A program made the position numbers and the translations under genes. DNA of 64,000 nt from Nemertoderma westbladi (Eukaryota > Xenacoelomorpha > Nemertodermatida > Nemertodermatidae): assembly GCA_032718475.1 (NCBI GenBank), contig JAUCBJ010008019.1, forward strand, positions 17,776 to 81,775, written 5' to 3'. The notes beneath the pieces are model-generated. The model was given only the letters and a program-made list of their open reading frames with translations. It was not told the DNA's origin and made no database searches. Positions 33,351-44,020 of this stretch are shown here, piece after piece (the first letter of the stretch is position 1; the number at the start of each line of letters is the position of its first letter).

Positions 33351-36165
33351 TTAGGTTCGGTAATGTGTTTAATTAGGTCCGGTAATGTGTTTAATTAGGT
33401 TCGGTAATGTGGTTAATTAGGTTCGGTAATGTGGTTAATTAGGTTCAGTAATGTGTTTAATTAGGTTCGGTAATGTGTTTAATTATGTTCGGTAATGTGT
33501 TTAATTAGGTTCGGTAATGTGTTTAATTAGGTTCGGTAATGTGGTTTATTAGGTCCGGTAATGTGGTTAGATAGTTTCGGTAATGTGGTTAAGAAAGTTT
33601 GCTAATGTGGTTAATAAGGTTCGGTAATGTGGTTAATTAGTTTCGGTAATGTGGTTAATTAGGTTCGGTAATGTGGTTAATTAGGTTCGCTAATGTGTTT
33701 AATTAGTTTTGGTAATGTGGTTAATTAGGTTCGGTAATGTGTTTAATTAGGTTCGGTAATGTGGTTAATTAGGTTCGCTAATGTGTTTAATTAGATTCGC
33801 TAATGTGTTTAAGAAATGGTTAATTATGTCTGGTAATGTGGTTAATTAGGTTCAAGTACTGTGGTTAATTATGTTCGGTAATGTGGTTAATTATGTTCGG
33901 TAATGTGGTTAATTAGGTTCGGTAATGTGGTTAATTAGGTTCGCTAATGTGTTTAATTAGATTCGCTAATGTGTTTAAGAAATGGTTAATTATGTCTGGT
34001 AATGTGGTTAATTAGGTTCAAGTACTGTGGTTAATTATGTTCGGTAATGTGGTTAATTATGTTCGGTAATGTGGTTAATTAGGTTCGGTAATGTGTTTAA
34101 TTAGTTTCGGTAATGTGGTTAATTAGGTTCGCTAATGTGGTTAATTAGGTTCGGTAATGTGGTTAATTAGGTTCGCTAATGTGGTTAATTAGGTTCGCTA
34201 ATGTGGTTAATTAGGTTCGGTAATGTGGTTAATTATGTTCGGTAATGTGGTTAATTAGGTTCGGTAATGTGTTTAATTAGTTTCGGTAATGTGGTTAATT
34301 AGGTTCGCTAATGTGGTTAATTAGGTTCGGTAATGTGGTTAATTAGGTTCGCTAATGTGGTTAATTAGGTTCGGTAATGTGTTTAATTAGGTTCGGTAAT
34401 GTGGTTAATTAGGTTCGCTAATCTGGTTAATTAGGTTCGGTAATGTGGTTAATTAGGTTCGGTAATGTGTTTAATTAGGTTCGGTAATGTGTTTAATTAG
34501 GTTCGGTAATGTGTTTAATTAGGTCCGGTAATGTGTTTAATTAGGTTCGGTAATGTGGTTAATTAGGTTCGCTAATGTGGTTAATTAGGTTCGGTAATGT
34601 GTTTAATTAGGTTCGGTAATGTGGTTAATTAGGTTCGGTAATGTGGTTTATTGGGTCCGGTAATGTGGTTAATTAGATTCGGTAATGTGTTTAATTAGGT
34701 TCGGTAATGTGGTTAATTAGGTCCGGTAATGTGGTTAATTAGGTTCGGTAATGTGTTTAATTAGGTTCGGTAATGTGTTTAATTAGGTTCGGTAATGTGG
34801 TTAATTAGGTTCGGTAATGTGGTTTATTAGGTTCGGTAATGTGGTTAATTAGGTTCGGTAATGTGGTTAATTAGGTTCGGTAATGTGGTTTATTGGGTCC
34901 GGTAATGTGGTTAATTAGGTTCGGTAATGTGTTTAATTAGGTTCGGTAATGTGGTTAATTCGGTTCGCTAATCTGGTTAATTGGGTTCGGTAATGTGGTT
35001 AATTAGGTTCGGTAATGTGTTTAATTAGGTCCGGTAATGTGTTTAATTAGGTTCGGTAATGTGGTTAATTAGGTTCGCTAATGTGGTTAATTAGGTTCGG
35101 TAATGTGTTTAATTAGGTTCGGTAATGTGGTTAATTAGGTTCGGTAATGTGGTTTATTGGGTCCGGTAATGTGGTTAATTAGGTTCGGTAATGTGTTTAA
35201 TTAGGTTCGGTAATGTGGTTAATTAGGTCCGGTAATGTGGTTAATTAGGTTCGGTAATGTGTTTAATTAGGTTCGGTAATGTGTTTAATTAGGTTCGGTA
35301 ATGTGGTTAATTAGGTTCGGTAATGTGGTTAATTAGGTTCGGTAATGTGGTTAATTAGGTTCGGTAATGTGGTTAATTAGGTTCGGTAATGTGGTTTATT
35401 GGGTCCGGTAATGTGGTTAATTAGGTTCGGTAATGTGGTTAATTAGGTTCGGTAATGTGGTTAATTAGGTTCGGTAATGTGGTTTATTGGGTTCGGTAAT
35501 GTGGTTAATTAGGTTCGGTAATGTGTTTAATTAGGTTCGGTAATGTGGTTAATTAGGTCCGGTAATGTGGTTAATTAGGTTCGATAATGTGGTTAATTAG
35601 GTTCGGTAATGTGCTTAATTAGGTTCGGTAATGTGTTTAATTAGGTTCGGTAATGTGGTTAATTAGGTTCGCTAATGTGGTTAATTAGGTTCGGTAATGT
35701 GTTTAATTAGGTTCGGTAATGTGGTTAATTAGGTTCGGTAATGTGGTTTATTAGGTTCGGTAATGTGGTTAATTAGGTTCGGTAATGTGGTTAATTAGGT
35801 TCGGTAATGTGGTTTATTGGGTCCGGTAATGTGGTTAATTAGGTTCGGTAATGTGGTTAATTAGGTTCGGTAATGTGGTTAATTAGGTTCGGTAATGTGG
35901 TTTATTGGGTTCGGTAATGTGGTTAATTAGGTTCGGTAATGTGTTTAATTAGGTTCGGTAATGTGGTTAATTAGGTCCGGTAATGTGGTTAATTAGGTTC
36001 GATAATGTGGTTAATTAGGTTCGGTAATGTGCTTAATTAGGTTCGGTAATGTGTTTAATTAGGTTCGGTAATGTGGTTAATTAGGTTCGCTAATGTGGTT
36101 AATTAGGTTCGGTAATGTGTTTAATTAGGTTCGGTAATGTGGTTAATTAGGTTCGGTAATGTGGT
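33351..36165. repeat. 22-bp satellite, right block
   Basis: A continuation of the array broken by the RTE1 copy. Here the unusual gtgcttaatt variant occurs at 35611 and 36029, 418 bp (19 units) apart, with the intervening order of variants repeated. This is a second higher-order period. The array ends at the BEL/Pao sequence near 36166. Confidence 0.96.
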
Positions 36166-36181
36166 TTTGTGACACAGAGAT

Positions 36182-36590
36182 ATGGAGGGGACCGTTACCC
36201 CCGATGATATATCCAACGCAGAGAAAGTCGACAGGCCCGACGGGAGAACCCCACCTAACAGAAGGGGAGTCTTCACAACAACCATCGAACACGCTAGAAG
36301 TACAACCGATGGGAATGAATGGCAACACTCATCAATGCGCTTAAGACCACGATCGAGCTGCCACCAGTGGAGCTGTTCAAATTCGATGGTAGTAAGCGGG
36401 AGGAATACCTGCAATTCTGGCATATGTACAGCAATGAAATACTAACGAAGAACTTGACGCAGGCGGAGTGCCTTAAATACTTACAAGTCTACACAGGGGG
36501 GCCAGCATACAACATCGTGAGGCAGTACCAAGGTATTGAAGGAGGATTCACGACTGCATGGCGAGCCCTGGACGTAGGGTGGAGTGAAAA
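36182..36590 (+). pseudogene. BEL/Pao gag fragment
   Basis: The segment TTIELPPVELFKFDGSKREE and the following QFWHMYSNEI... match the DUF1759-type gag domain typical of BEL/Pao elements (ELPKFDG...W..FW pattern). Two frames share the coding character: one from ATG 36182 and one from 36319, implying a frameshift near 36310. The domain breaks off at about 36590 where unrelated AT-rich sequence begins. Roughly 200 residues of gag before the zinc knuckle are missing. Confidence 0.7.
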
Positions 36591-37462
36591 AAAATTTTTT
36601 CTTTATTTTTAAGGGAAGCACTATTTTTCTGATGCCAAATCGGTCTAAACTAACTTTGCAAAAAAATTTTTGATTTCGAAAAATTCTAAGCGGGCCTCAC
36701 TGCTGCTGCGCTGGAAAATTTCAAATTTTTGAGAAGGCAATGCCAGTTTTGAAAATCCCAGATATTTTGTATTTTTGATAAAAGTTAAGGAAGATGAAAA
36801 AATATTTAATGTCAAATAGGTTGGAAACGAACACAAAATGTGAAATTGTGATTTTCATATAAATCTACCCCAGCCTCATGGCCTTTAAAATTTTGCAAAA
36901 TTTGCCAAATAACACCCTTAAAAAAAGCAAACCTACTTTGTGGTCTCTATAGTTGAAATCGATTTACTGTGGTTTGGAGTTCTTCCTGAGTGAAAACCAA
37001 GTCCCCTGATTTGTTTACAACTATATTTCAATACTAGAAACCCAGCTAGCTGGCTGTGAATTTACCTTTGGATCAAATACCCAATAAGTATATTATAAAC
37101 AACTGTAGGTATAGGAAGAAGGATAATTCTAAATTTGGAATACTAGTAAAACAGTAAAGCACTAGAAAAACAGATGATAAACACTGTAATGCACCCGGAA
37201 AAAGTAAAATTATTGATCAACAGGAAATTTAATACATGTATTACACTGAATTGGTAATCCTCGCATAGCACACCATTAAGTAATCTCCGTTAAATATAGG
37301 GACAACTATAAACTGTCCAGAAAATAGTGAAAAAATGATTGGCATTAAATAGCATTACATTTGAAACAGTCTGCATGTGTGCTGTGCACTTCTTACTGAA
37401 TCTTTAATTGTTATACCGAAATCGCATAATTTTAATCTCACTCTGCCACTACTAATAGCGTA

Positions 37463-38176
37463 ATGGACGCCGAGGGTTTTATCAAGCTACAAGATGATAT
37501 AATATCCCTTATGAGGGAGTTTAAACGGAAAAAAGGAGTATCAAATGAGGATGAGAAAAACTTCCTTGACACGATCCGGCAAATGTCATCAATGTACACT
37601 ACGGCGATAGGCAAGGTTGCCATCGCACGCGAGGCAACAATTCAAGCGAAGGATGATCTAATCAAATTGACCAAGGCGAGCACTGCTGTCGCGGCTCCGT
37701 CAACATCGCCAAATCAACTACCTACCGCATTCCTTCACCACCCCCCATCACAACCGCAGTATGCCACTGTGGTAGGAGCTGGCATACCTTCTCGCCAACC
37801 ACCACAGGGAGTAAACCCTGCGCGATATCAACTCCATCGACCGCCTCCCCACGAACAACCAATTCGAGGCACCAAGGTCGCTACTAGTCTATCTGTTGCT
37901 CCGCCTCGGTCAGTTCAACCTGCACCTCAACTAAGGTTGGCCCACATATATATCGGGAGATTCTCGCCCACAGTCTCCGCCGACGAAGTTAAACAATATC
38001 TCCGAGATGAAAATTTACATTTCACTGATGTGGTGGAACTGCCCAAGCCATTAGTTTCCGATGCTATTGGTGAGGAACAAACACGATCTTTCCATGTGAC
38101 CTGCAGCCAAGAGGACCGTGATACCCTTATGGACCCCGCCAACTGGGAAGAAAACTGCGTAATACGTAACTACTGA
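37463..38176 (+). CDS. LINE ORF1-like protein with RRM-like domain
   Basis: 237 codons from ATG 37463 to TGA. The N-terminal third is helical and charged (SLMREFKRKKGVSNEDEKNF), the middle is Pro/Gln-rich, and the C-terminal third (LAHIYIGRFSPTVSADEVKQ to the end, WEENCVIRNY) has the strand-helix order of the RRM-like domain in ORF1 proteins of CR1/Jockey-related LINEs, which bind element RNA. The frame is intact although the rest of the element is truncated. The clade is uncertain. Confidence 0.65.
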   Translation: MDAEGFIKLQDDIISLMREFKRKKGVSNEDEKNFLDTIRQMSSMYTTAIGKVAIAREATIQAKDDLIKLTKASTAVAAPSTSPNQLPTAFLHHPPSQPQYATVVGAGIPSRQPPQGVNPARYQLHRPPPHEQPIRGTKVATSLSVAPPRSVQPAPQLRLAHIYIGRFSPTVSADEVKQYLRDENLHFTDVVELPKPLVSDAIGEEQTRSFHVTCSQEDRDTLMDPANWEENCVIRNY

Positions 38177-38262
38177 TTATCAGCTGCAGAACGCGAAGCC
38201 TTCGGACTCAACCCTCGTCGACTGTACTCAACTGCTCCACGGCAAGGTCAAGGTGTTTGACT

Positions 38263-38952
38263 CGCTAATACAAGTAATACCAATACAACGGATTCTCCGA
38301 CTGTTCTAACAACTCATAGTAAAAATAAGAGTGTCCCAGTTAGGTCTGTTTTAAATAGTTCAATCGAATGTTGTAGTGGCTGTCAAAAAACTTACTGGTA
38401 TGCAGCCAGTTTTAAAAAACACTCAAGAATCTGTCAGAAACTGGCGATACTGATCAACCTTGAAAACTTTCAGGAACTTCCATTTAATCCAAGCAGTTCT
38501 TCACGACCACACCCACCACGTAATGGGGGTTCAATAAACATTGTATTGTGGAACGTGGAAGGAGCAAACTCAACCATAGTAACCACATCCGATGATACTT
38601 TCACAGAAACTGAAAACCGAGAACCGAAACTATGTCACCTGACCTTGTCATCCCAGGATTTTCCTGTCACAACATTCCCAGTGAAAAAGGAGAACAGGGC
38701 CGTCCCAAGGGTGGTATTTCTATTGCTTTCAACACAAAACTCGCCACCTCTCAACAGATGTTATACAAAAGCTCTTCGCTAATTTCAGTTCAATCGTCAC
38801 ATATTGCAATCATAGGAGGATACTACACTCCAGCAACTGATGTTACCGACATTATTCTAGAACTACACTCTGTTATAAAGCTCACTCGTTCCAAGTGCGA
38901 CAAACCAATACTCCTCGCTGGCGATTTCAACTGCCGACTTGATGGATGTTAA
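38263..38952 (+). pseudogene. LINE ORF2 N-terminus: C2HC finger and APE endonuclease, truncated
   Basis: From just after a TGA the frame reads through a C-X2-C-X12-H-X4-C finger (CSGCQKTYWYAASFKKHSRI region, about 38364-38430) into INIVLWNVEGAN, an endonuclease N-terminus. A frameshift and a probable small deletion near 38600 move coding to a second frame, which carries GGISIAFNTKL, IIGGYYTPAT and the metal-site motif LLAGDFNCRLD. It stops at 38950-38952. The reverse transcriptase and the SDH motif are missing. Confidence 0.65.
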
Positions 38953-40425
38953 GACCAGATAGCCTATGCGGGTAGAAACGGAATTTGTCACCGATGTGTG
39001 GTAGGGGGACACAAAGTTGAAGAGTGTAAGGAGACACCAATAAGATTCGGTCAAGGCAGAGGTCAAACAATGGCGACAAGCACCATGGGAGTGAAGAGAA
39101 GGGGAACGGTACTACTCGGGGCGGTACCGGTGAGGGTGACGTTGATGCTGGTCGACAGTGGGGCAGCCTTCACGCTGGTGGAGAATTGGGTGGCCAAGGA
39201 GATAGGGTTGCAAACGAGGCTGAGTAGGATGGCAGTAATTACTATCGCGAGCAAGGATGAGGTCCTGGAGATGAGAACGGGACGGTGCGAGATATCAGCA
39301 ATAGCACCTGGATGTGATTATGGGGCGACCATCGACCCCATTCAAATAATAGAATCAATTAATATAAACGCCAGGCGGCCCACCAGGATCGAGGTCGAGC
39401 AATACTGGTTCCTGGACGATATCGATTCCTCAATACCCGAAGTGGACGTCCCGAAGGTATCCATCATAGTCGGTATGGACTGTCCGACGGCCCACGAGAG
39501 AGTACGGACTATATTCGGAGAAAATAAACAGAGGGATCTGATGGCGATTCTTACGCCGTTCGGATGGATGCTTAGCGGCCCAATTAAAACCAAGATTCCA
39601 TTCGGGGTGTCGGAGACATCAGGGTGCATGTTTGCAGGCACAATGAGGGAGATGGAGGATGAAGGAGCAGAGGAGCAACTTAAGAGGCTGCTGCGGCAGG
39701 ACTTCGAAGGATTAGAGGAGGCCTGGGTCGGAACCTCGGTAGAAGACAAACAAGCGATAGAGAGCGTAAAGAATTCTATGAAGTGCAGAGGGGGACGGTA
39801 CACCATAGGGATTGTGTGGAAACAACCAAAGCTACCGTTACCAGATAACAAAGGGATGGTACTCACGAGGCTCCGCAAACTGAAGCAGACGCTCAGACGG
39901 AGCCCCGAGAAGGACGAGTATATCCACAAAACAATTAGGAAATATGTTGAAAAGGGATGGGCCGTGGAGTTACCGGTCGACGAGCCAAACACGGACAGGA
40001 CCTACTATTTGCCACGGCACGTGGCCTTGGATCCGAGGAAGGGTAAACTGTGGATGGTGGTCAACGCGTCGGCCAAAACGAATGGTAAAAGCCTAAACGA
40101 CTATCTGCTGGCGGGCCCCAACATCTACAACTCGGGGATAGAGGTCCTGGTGCAATTCAGAAATGGAAGGCATGCCTTCACGTGCGACATTGAAGGCATG
40201 TTCAACCAAGTCCGTATGACAGAAGAAGACAGCGATAGTCAGCGCTTCCTATGGTACAACGGCGACGAAAAACCGTCTGAGATACCGATGTATAAAATGG
40301 TGGTGCAAAACATGGGGGCCAAGTCATCCTCATTCACAACAACTACGGCTGTAAGAGATACGGTAGAGGGCAATGAAGGAGAGTATAGTGCAAAGGCGAG
40401 CGACATGATTCGACTTTCTATGTAG
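38953..40425 (+). pseudogene. BEL/Pao gag zinc knuckle, protease and RT (first part)
   Basis: The frame opens with a CCHC knuckle (CHRCVVGGHKVEEC, C-X2-C-X4-H-X4-C). The aspartic protease follows, with its active-site motif in LMLVDSGAAFTLVENW and then IIVGMDCP. The segment LTPFGWMLSGPI is a BEL/Pao hallmark. RT starts with WAVELPVDEPNTDRTYYLPR, LDPRKGKLWMVVNASAK and FTCDIEGMFNQVRM, the last carrying the motif A Asp. It ends at TAG 40423-40425, where a frameshift moves the catalytic YVDD into the next frame. Confidence 0.85.
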
Positions 40426-41834
40426 ATGACGGGATGGGATCTGGAAACATGGTTGAAGAAATACTGGAGATAAGGCGCGAGGTTCGCGACATCCTAAAAG
40501 GATCTGGGTTCAACCTTACTAAGTTCCAGTCCAGCTCTGAGGAATTTATGAAGGCCATAGAAGACAAACGACCAGAGTCAACCAATGGACAATCCCACAA
40601 CGGCAAAGGGACAGGTTTTGGTGAACAAGAGAGTGGAGTCTCAGCAAAAGGCACTAGGGATCGTGTGGAACCGGGAGACGGACGAGTTGGAGTATCAACT
40701 AACCCAAGAGGGCGCAGAGATCCACACTAAGCGGGTTATGTGTCGTACATAGCAAGGATATACGATCCCCTAGGCCTAGCATCCCCATTGTTAGTCACGG
40801 GGAAGCAAATATTAAAGAAAGTATATAAGTTAAAGGATGAGTGGGATGCGGAGGTCCCGGAAGAAATAAGTAGACAGTGGAGTAAGTGGACGGGGGGTCT
40901 AGAGGAAATGGGGACGTACAGCATGCCATGTGTGTATTTCCCGTACAGAAACATGACGGACCTGGATCTGCATATGTTTTCCGACGCATCATTGAAAGCG
41001 TATGGAGCGGCACTTCATTTGGTACAGCGACGGGGGGCTCATATGCCCATACTTGCATTTAGTAAAGCGAAGTCGACGCCACCAGATTCAACATCAGTGC
41101 CGAAACTCGAGCTGACAGCTGCGAGGTTAGGAGTAAGGGCGACAGCTTACTTGATGGACACTATACCCAACATAGTGGAGACACACTACTGGACGGACTC
41201 CATGGTAGTGTTAGGGTGGCTACATAATGAGAAGACAAGGTACCCTATATTCGTCGCAAACAGGATAGATGAGATAAGGGTGACGACTGATCTAGAAAGG
41301 TGGCATTACTGCCCTACCGATGACAATTCAGCAGATCTGTTATTGAGGGGTGTTGGACGCCGCACTTTCTCGAAGAAGGAAGAGGAAGTAGTAGCAGAGG
41401 AAGTAGTAACAGAAGAGGAGGGAGAGGATTCAGAAGGGGAAGAGATATACAGCCAGTTAGCAAGGGAGATCAAGGAGGTGCCACCGAAATCGAAGGAACT
41501 ATGCGATAATCCGTCGGATAGGTTGCTCAGTTACAGCTCCAGCTGGTTCAAGACTAAGAAGTTGGTAGCATATTTGTGGGCCTATGGGGATTTCCTCAGG
41601 GGAGTTGGCAAGGATACCAAAAGGACACCAACCATCGATCTGGAACGAGCGGCTAAAGCCGTAATACGATATGAACAAAGAAAGGGGTATGCCGACGAAG
41701 TGGACAGAGTCAGCAAGCAACAACACCTTCATCGAGACAGCGAGCTCAACACGCTGTCCTCGCAGTTGAACGACGGCGGGATACTGGTGATGAATTCCAG
41801 AGTGGTGAACAACAACAGCTTAATTAATAATTAA
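40426..41834 (+). pseudogene. BEL/Pao RT (YVDD) and RNase H, frameshifted
   Basis: FYVDDGMGSGNMVEEILEI at about 40417-40473 holds the RT catalytic YVDD. A further shift near 40605 moves to a frame reading NKRVESQQKALGIVWNRETD, which ends at TAG 40749-40751. From 40740 another frame runs 364 codons: YIARIYDPLGLASPLLV, LDLHMFSDASLKAYGAALHL (RNase H), SVPKLELTAARLG, YWTDSMVVLGWL and DDNSADLLLRG, all typical of Pao RNase H. A Glu-rich insertion (KKEEEVVAEEVVTEEEGE) is notable. Coding ends at about 41834, where the Penelope-like element intervenes. Confidence 0.85.
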
Positions 41835-41903
41835 ATGCTTGAGTTAATACAATTATTTTATTCTTTAATTGTCAAGCTGAAGTAAAAAACCTTACCGGTA
41901 GGT

Positions 41904-43010
41904 ATGCCAGTACAGTACGATACAAATACTAAAATAAAAAAAAAAGATGCTGTCGCTACGACCGCGCGTTACCTGAAGCAACAGGGCCTGATTGCTGTGC
42001 CGTTTGACAAGGGGAACGGCTATTGTGTTATGAGGAAGGAGTCGTATCTGACCAAGGCTGATACTCTCATCGCCGACCCCGCCAAGTTTGGTCCCCCTCC
42101 AGGCCGCCCGGGTGCTGTGAAGATCGATATTTACCGTCGTAGGGCCGAGGTTATACGGGACGAGGTCACCAGTATTGTGGGTAAGGAGAGTAAGGAACTC
42201 CTAGCCAAGTTACTTCCGCGCAAGGATACTACTCCCCCGAGGCACACCGGCCTCGCTAAGGTCCACAAGGCTGGTGTCCCCTTCCGCCCAATAACTTCAA
42301 TGCCCGGCAGCATCTTCCACCCTGTCGCTGAGTACCTCAGGGACATGTTGCAGGTGCTGCCAGAGGGTAGGATTGGTACTAACAGCGCCGGGGCTGCCGA
42401 TCGTCTCGCCGAGCTGGATGTAGAACCCACGGACCGCCTCTACTCCCTGGACGTAGTTAGTTTATTCACTAACGTTCCACTCAAGGAGGCGGTGCAGCTT
42501 GCTGCTGATCTACTGTACGAGCAACATCCTGACCAGCCTATCAACAAGGACCAATTTATTCGTCTTATGTTGGTTGCTACACAGGATGTTGTATTCCTGG
42601 ATCACCGTGGTAACTACCGTTGTCAGAGGGATGGTGTCGCCATGGGCTCCCCTTTGGGTCCCATACTCGCCAACATCTTTCTGTCACAGTTCGATGAGCA
42701 GATTGCGGCGGGTACCAAGCTTAGCGATAGGTACGTTGATGACGTGTTTAGCGTTGGTAGTAACGACCCCACTGAGAAGCTGAGAGAGGTCAATGCCCTC
42801 CACCCCAATCTTAAGTTTACACTTGAGTTGGAGGAACAGGGCCGCTTGCTTTTCCTTGATTTGGTTGTGTCCCGTACTGACCACGCGCTTGCGACGGCAT
42901 GGTACCGCAAGCCTACAGATACTGGGCTTGTTCTTAATGCTACTGCGTGTGCCCCTGAGGCATACAAACGGGGGGGTAGTTCGTGGAATGTTTCATCGCA
43001 TTTTCAATAA
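41904..43010 (+). pseudogene. Penelope-like reverse transcriptase, frameshifted
   Basis: Motifs in order: GLIAVPFDKGNGYCVM, TGLAKVHKAGVPFRPI, SLDVVSLFTNVPL (motif A), GVAMGSPLGPILANIFL (motif B), SDRYVDDVFSV (catalytic YVDD), GRLLFLDLVVSR and TAWYRKPTDTG. These are standard for Penelope-like RTs, which are related to telomerase. The N-terminal region normally present is missing, and the first residues are encoded by the terminal repeat. In the G run at 42970-42976 the frame slips: the family continuation (RGMFHRIFN) is read in a different frame, so the RT ends prematurely at 43010. Confidence 0.9.
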
Positions 43011-43753
43011 GGATGTAAGGGCAGGGATGGCTCCCAGCTCCATTCTGCAATTGGCGAAGCTAACACCATTCTTAGCAATAACCAATATACAAATGCGATG
43101 ATTCAACGTGAGCTTACCGCCGTCCGTGCCGCTAGGGGGCGTCCTGGAAATTGTAGTGAGAGCGAGGTGACTGCGGTTGCACCCACTGAGGTCATTGACC
43201 TGGTGGATCCAGCACCCGTAGATAATCCCAGGCCTATCATCTGAAGTTTGAGTACCGCGGTCGGGCTACCGAACTTTTCGTTCGTAGGCTACGTGGTCTA
43301 GTACCGAGATCTTGCGCACGGCCAGTGCGGTTTGTTTACACAACTGCCAAACTGCGCCAATCACTGCCATCATTGAAACATCGGGTTCCCGATATTCTGG
43401 CTTCTAACGTCGTGTATTCATTTGCTTGTCCCTCTTGTAAGGGGGAATATGTTGGACATACCATCCAGCACTTATTTGAACGCGTTAGACAGCATCAGGA
43501 CGGGTCGGCCAATGATGGTAGTGAACAAGGCAAGACAGTTCACAACCATATCATGACGCACCGCGGGGAGCCCAACACACGTTGGTTGACTGACTGGCGA
43601 GAGTTGTTCAAACACTTCAAGGTTATTGCACGGCACCCTTTGCGTCCTGTCCTGCAAAAACTAGAAATGTTTTATATACACACTCGCCAGCCAGCTATTA
43701 ACAAGCAGAAACGTGATTGGCGCAAGTTTGAGGTGCTGCTTCCCAGTGGTTAG
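43011..43753 (+). pseudogene. Penelope-like linker and GIY-YIG endonuclease
   Basis: After the frameshift, coding character continues through NTILSNNQYTNAMIQRELTA and on to TGA at about 43241-43243. Then LKFEYRGRATELFVRRLRG leads into VRFVYTTAKLRQSLPSLK. The GIY-YIG domain follows: VVYSFACPSCKGEYVGHTIQ with HLFERVRQHQ, matching the (VY)...C..C...YVG.T...R...H pattern of Penelope endonucleases. The frame from 43325 is open to TAG at 43751-43753 (142 codons). Confidence 0.85.
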
Positions 43754-43841
43754 ACAGATATACCTTGTTTCACTTTACCGTGCCGTCTCCCTTGGGAACT
43801 TCTATATATTGTCTCCTTTCTAGCACTAGCTACTTGAGAAA

Positions 43842-43892
43842 GCCCCCATTGGGGCGAAACCTACTGATCAGCTGACAGCCGTCAGCTGATCA
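43842..43892 (+). other. Two structured hairpins in the Penelope-like 3' UTR
   Basis: Hairpin 1 (43842-43855) is gcccc, loop catt, ggggc, followed directly by GAAA. Hairpin 2 (43865-43892) has perfect 12-bp arms, tgatcagctgac and its complement, around an agcc loop. Penelope-like elements are known to carry hammerhead ribozymes in their terminal repeats, and a stem followed by GAAA is part of that fold. The expected CUGANGA before the stem is here only cttgaga, so a functional ribozyme is doubtful. Confidence 0.5.
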
Positions 43893-44020
43893 CTGATTGC
43901 ATGCAACGTCTAATGGTCAGTTGCTTTTTTATTTTAGTATTTGTATCGTACTGTACTGGCATACCTACCGGTAAGGTTTTTTACTTCAGCTTGACAATTA
44001 AAGAATAAAATAACAACAGC

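Larger units (their letters stand above)
36591..38952 (+). mobile_element. LINE fragment with RRM-like ORF1 and endonuclease
   Basis: Inserted in the BEL gag region. The first 870 bp (36591-37462) are AT-rich with no gene recognised and may be 5' UTR or an older fragment. ORF1 (37463-38176) and the start of ORF2 (38263-38952) follow. The reverse transcriptase is absent: sequence returns directly to BEL gag after the endonuclease. The boundaries show no target duplication, and gag sequence is lost, so this is more than a simple insertion. Confidence 0.6.
41823..44011 (+). mobile_element. Penelope-like element with inverted terminal repeats and 12-bp TSD
   Basis: It is flanked by a 12-bp direct repeat, aacaacagctta (41811-41822 and 44012-44023). 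About 90 bp at each end are inverted copies of each other (41854-41945 and 43920-44012, centred on cttaccggtaggtatgcc), as seen for the terminal repeats of Penelope-like elements. Inside are an RT and a GIY-YIG endonuclease in the same direction. The RT lacks its N-terminal part. It was inserted between the RNase H and integrase of the BEL element. Confidence 0.85.

Noticed and set aside
28865-36165. CRISPR-like appearance of a regular short repeat
   Set aside because: The units are contiguous with no unique spacers, and the context is metazoan. It is a satellite.
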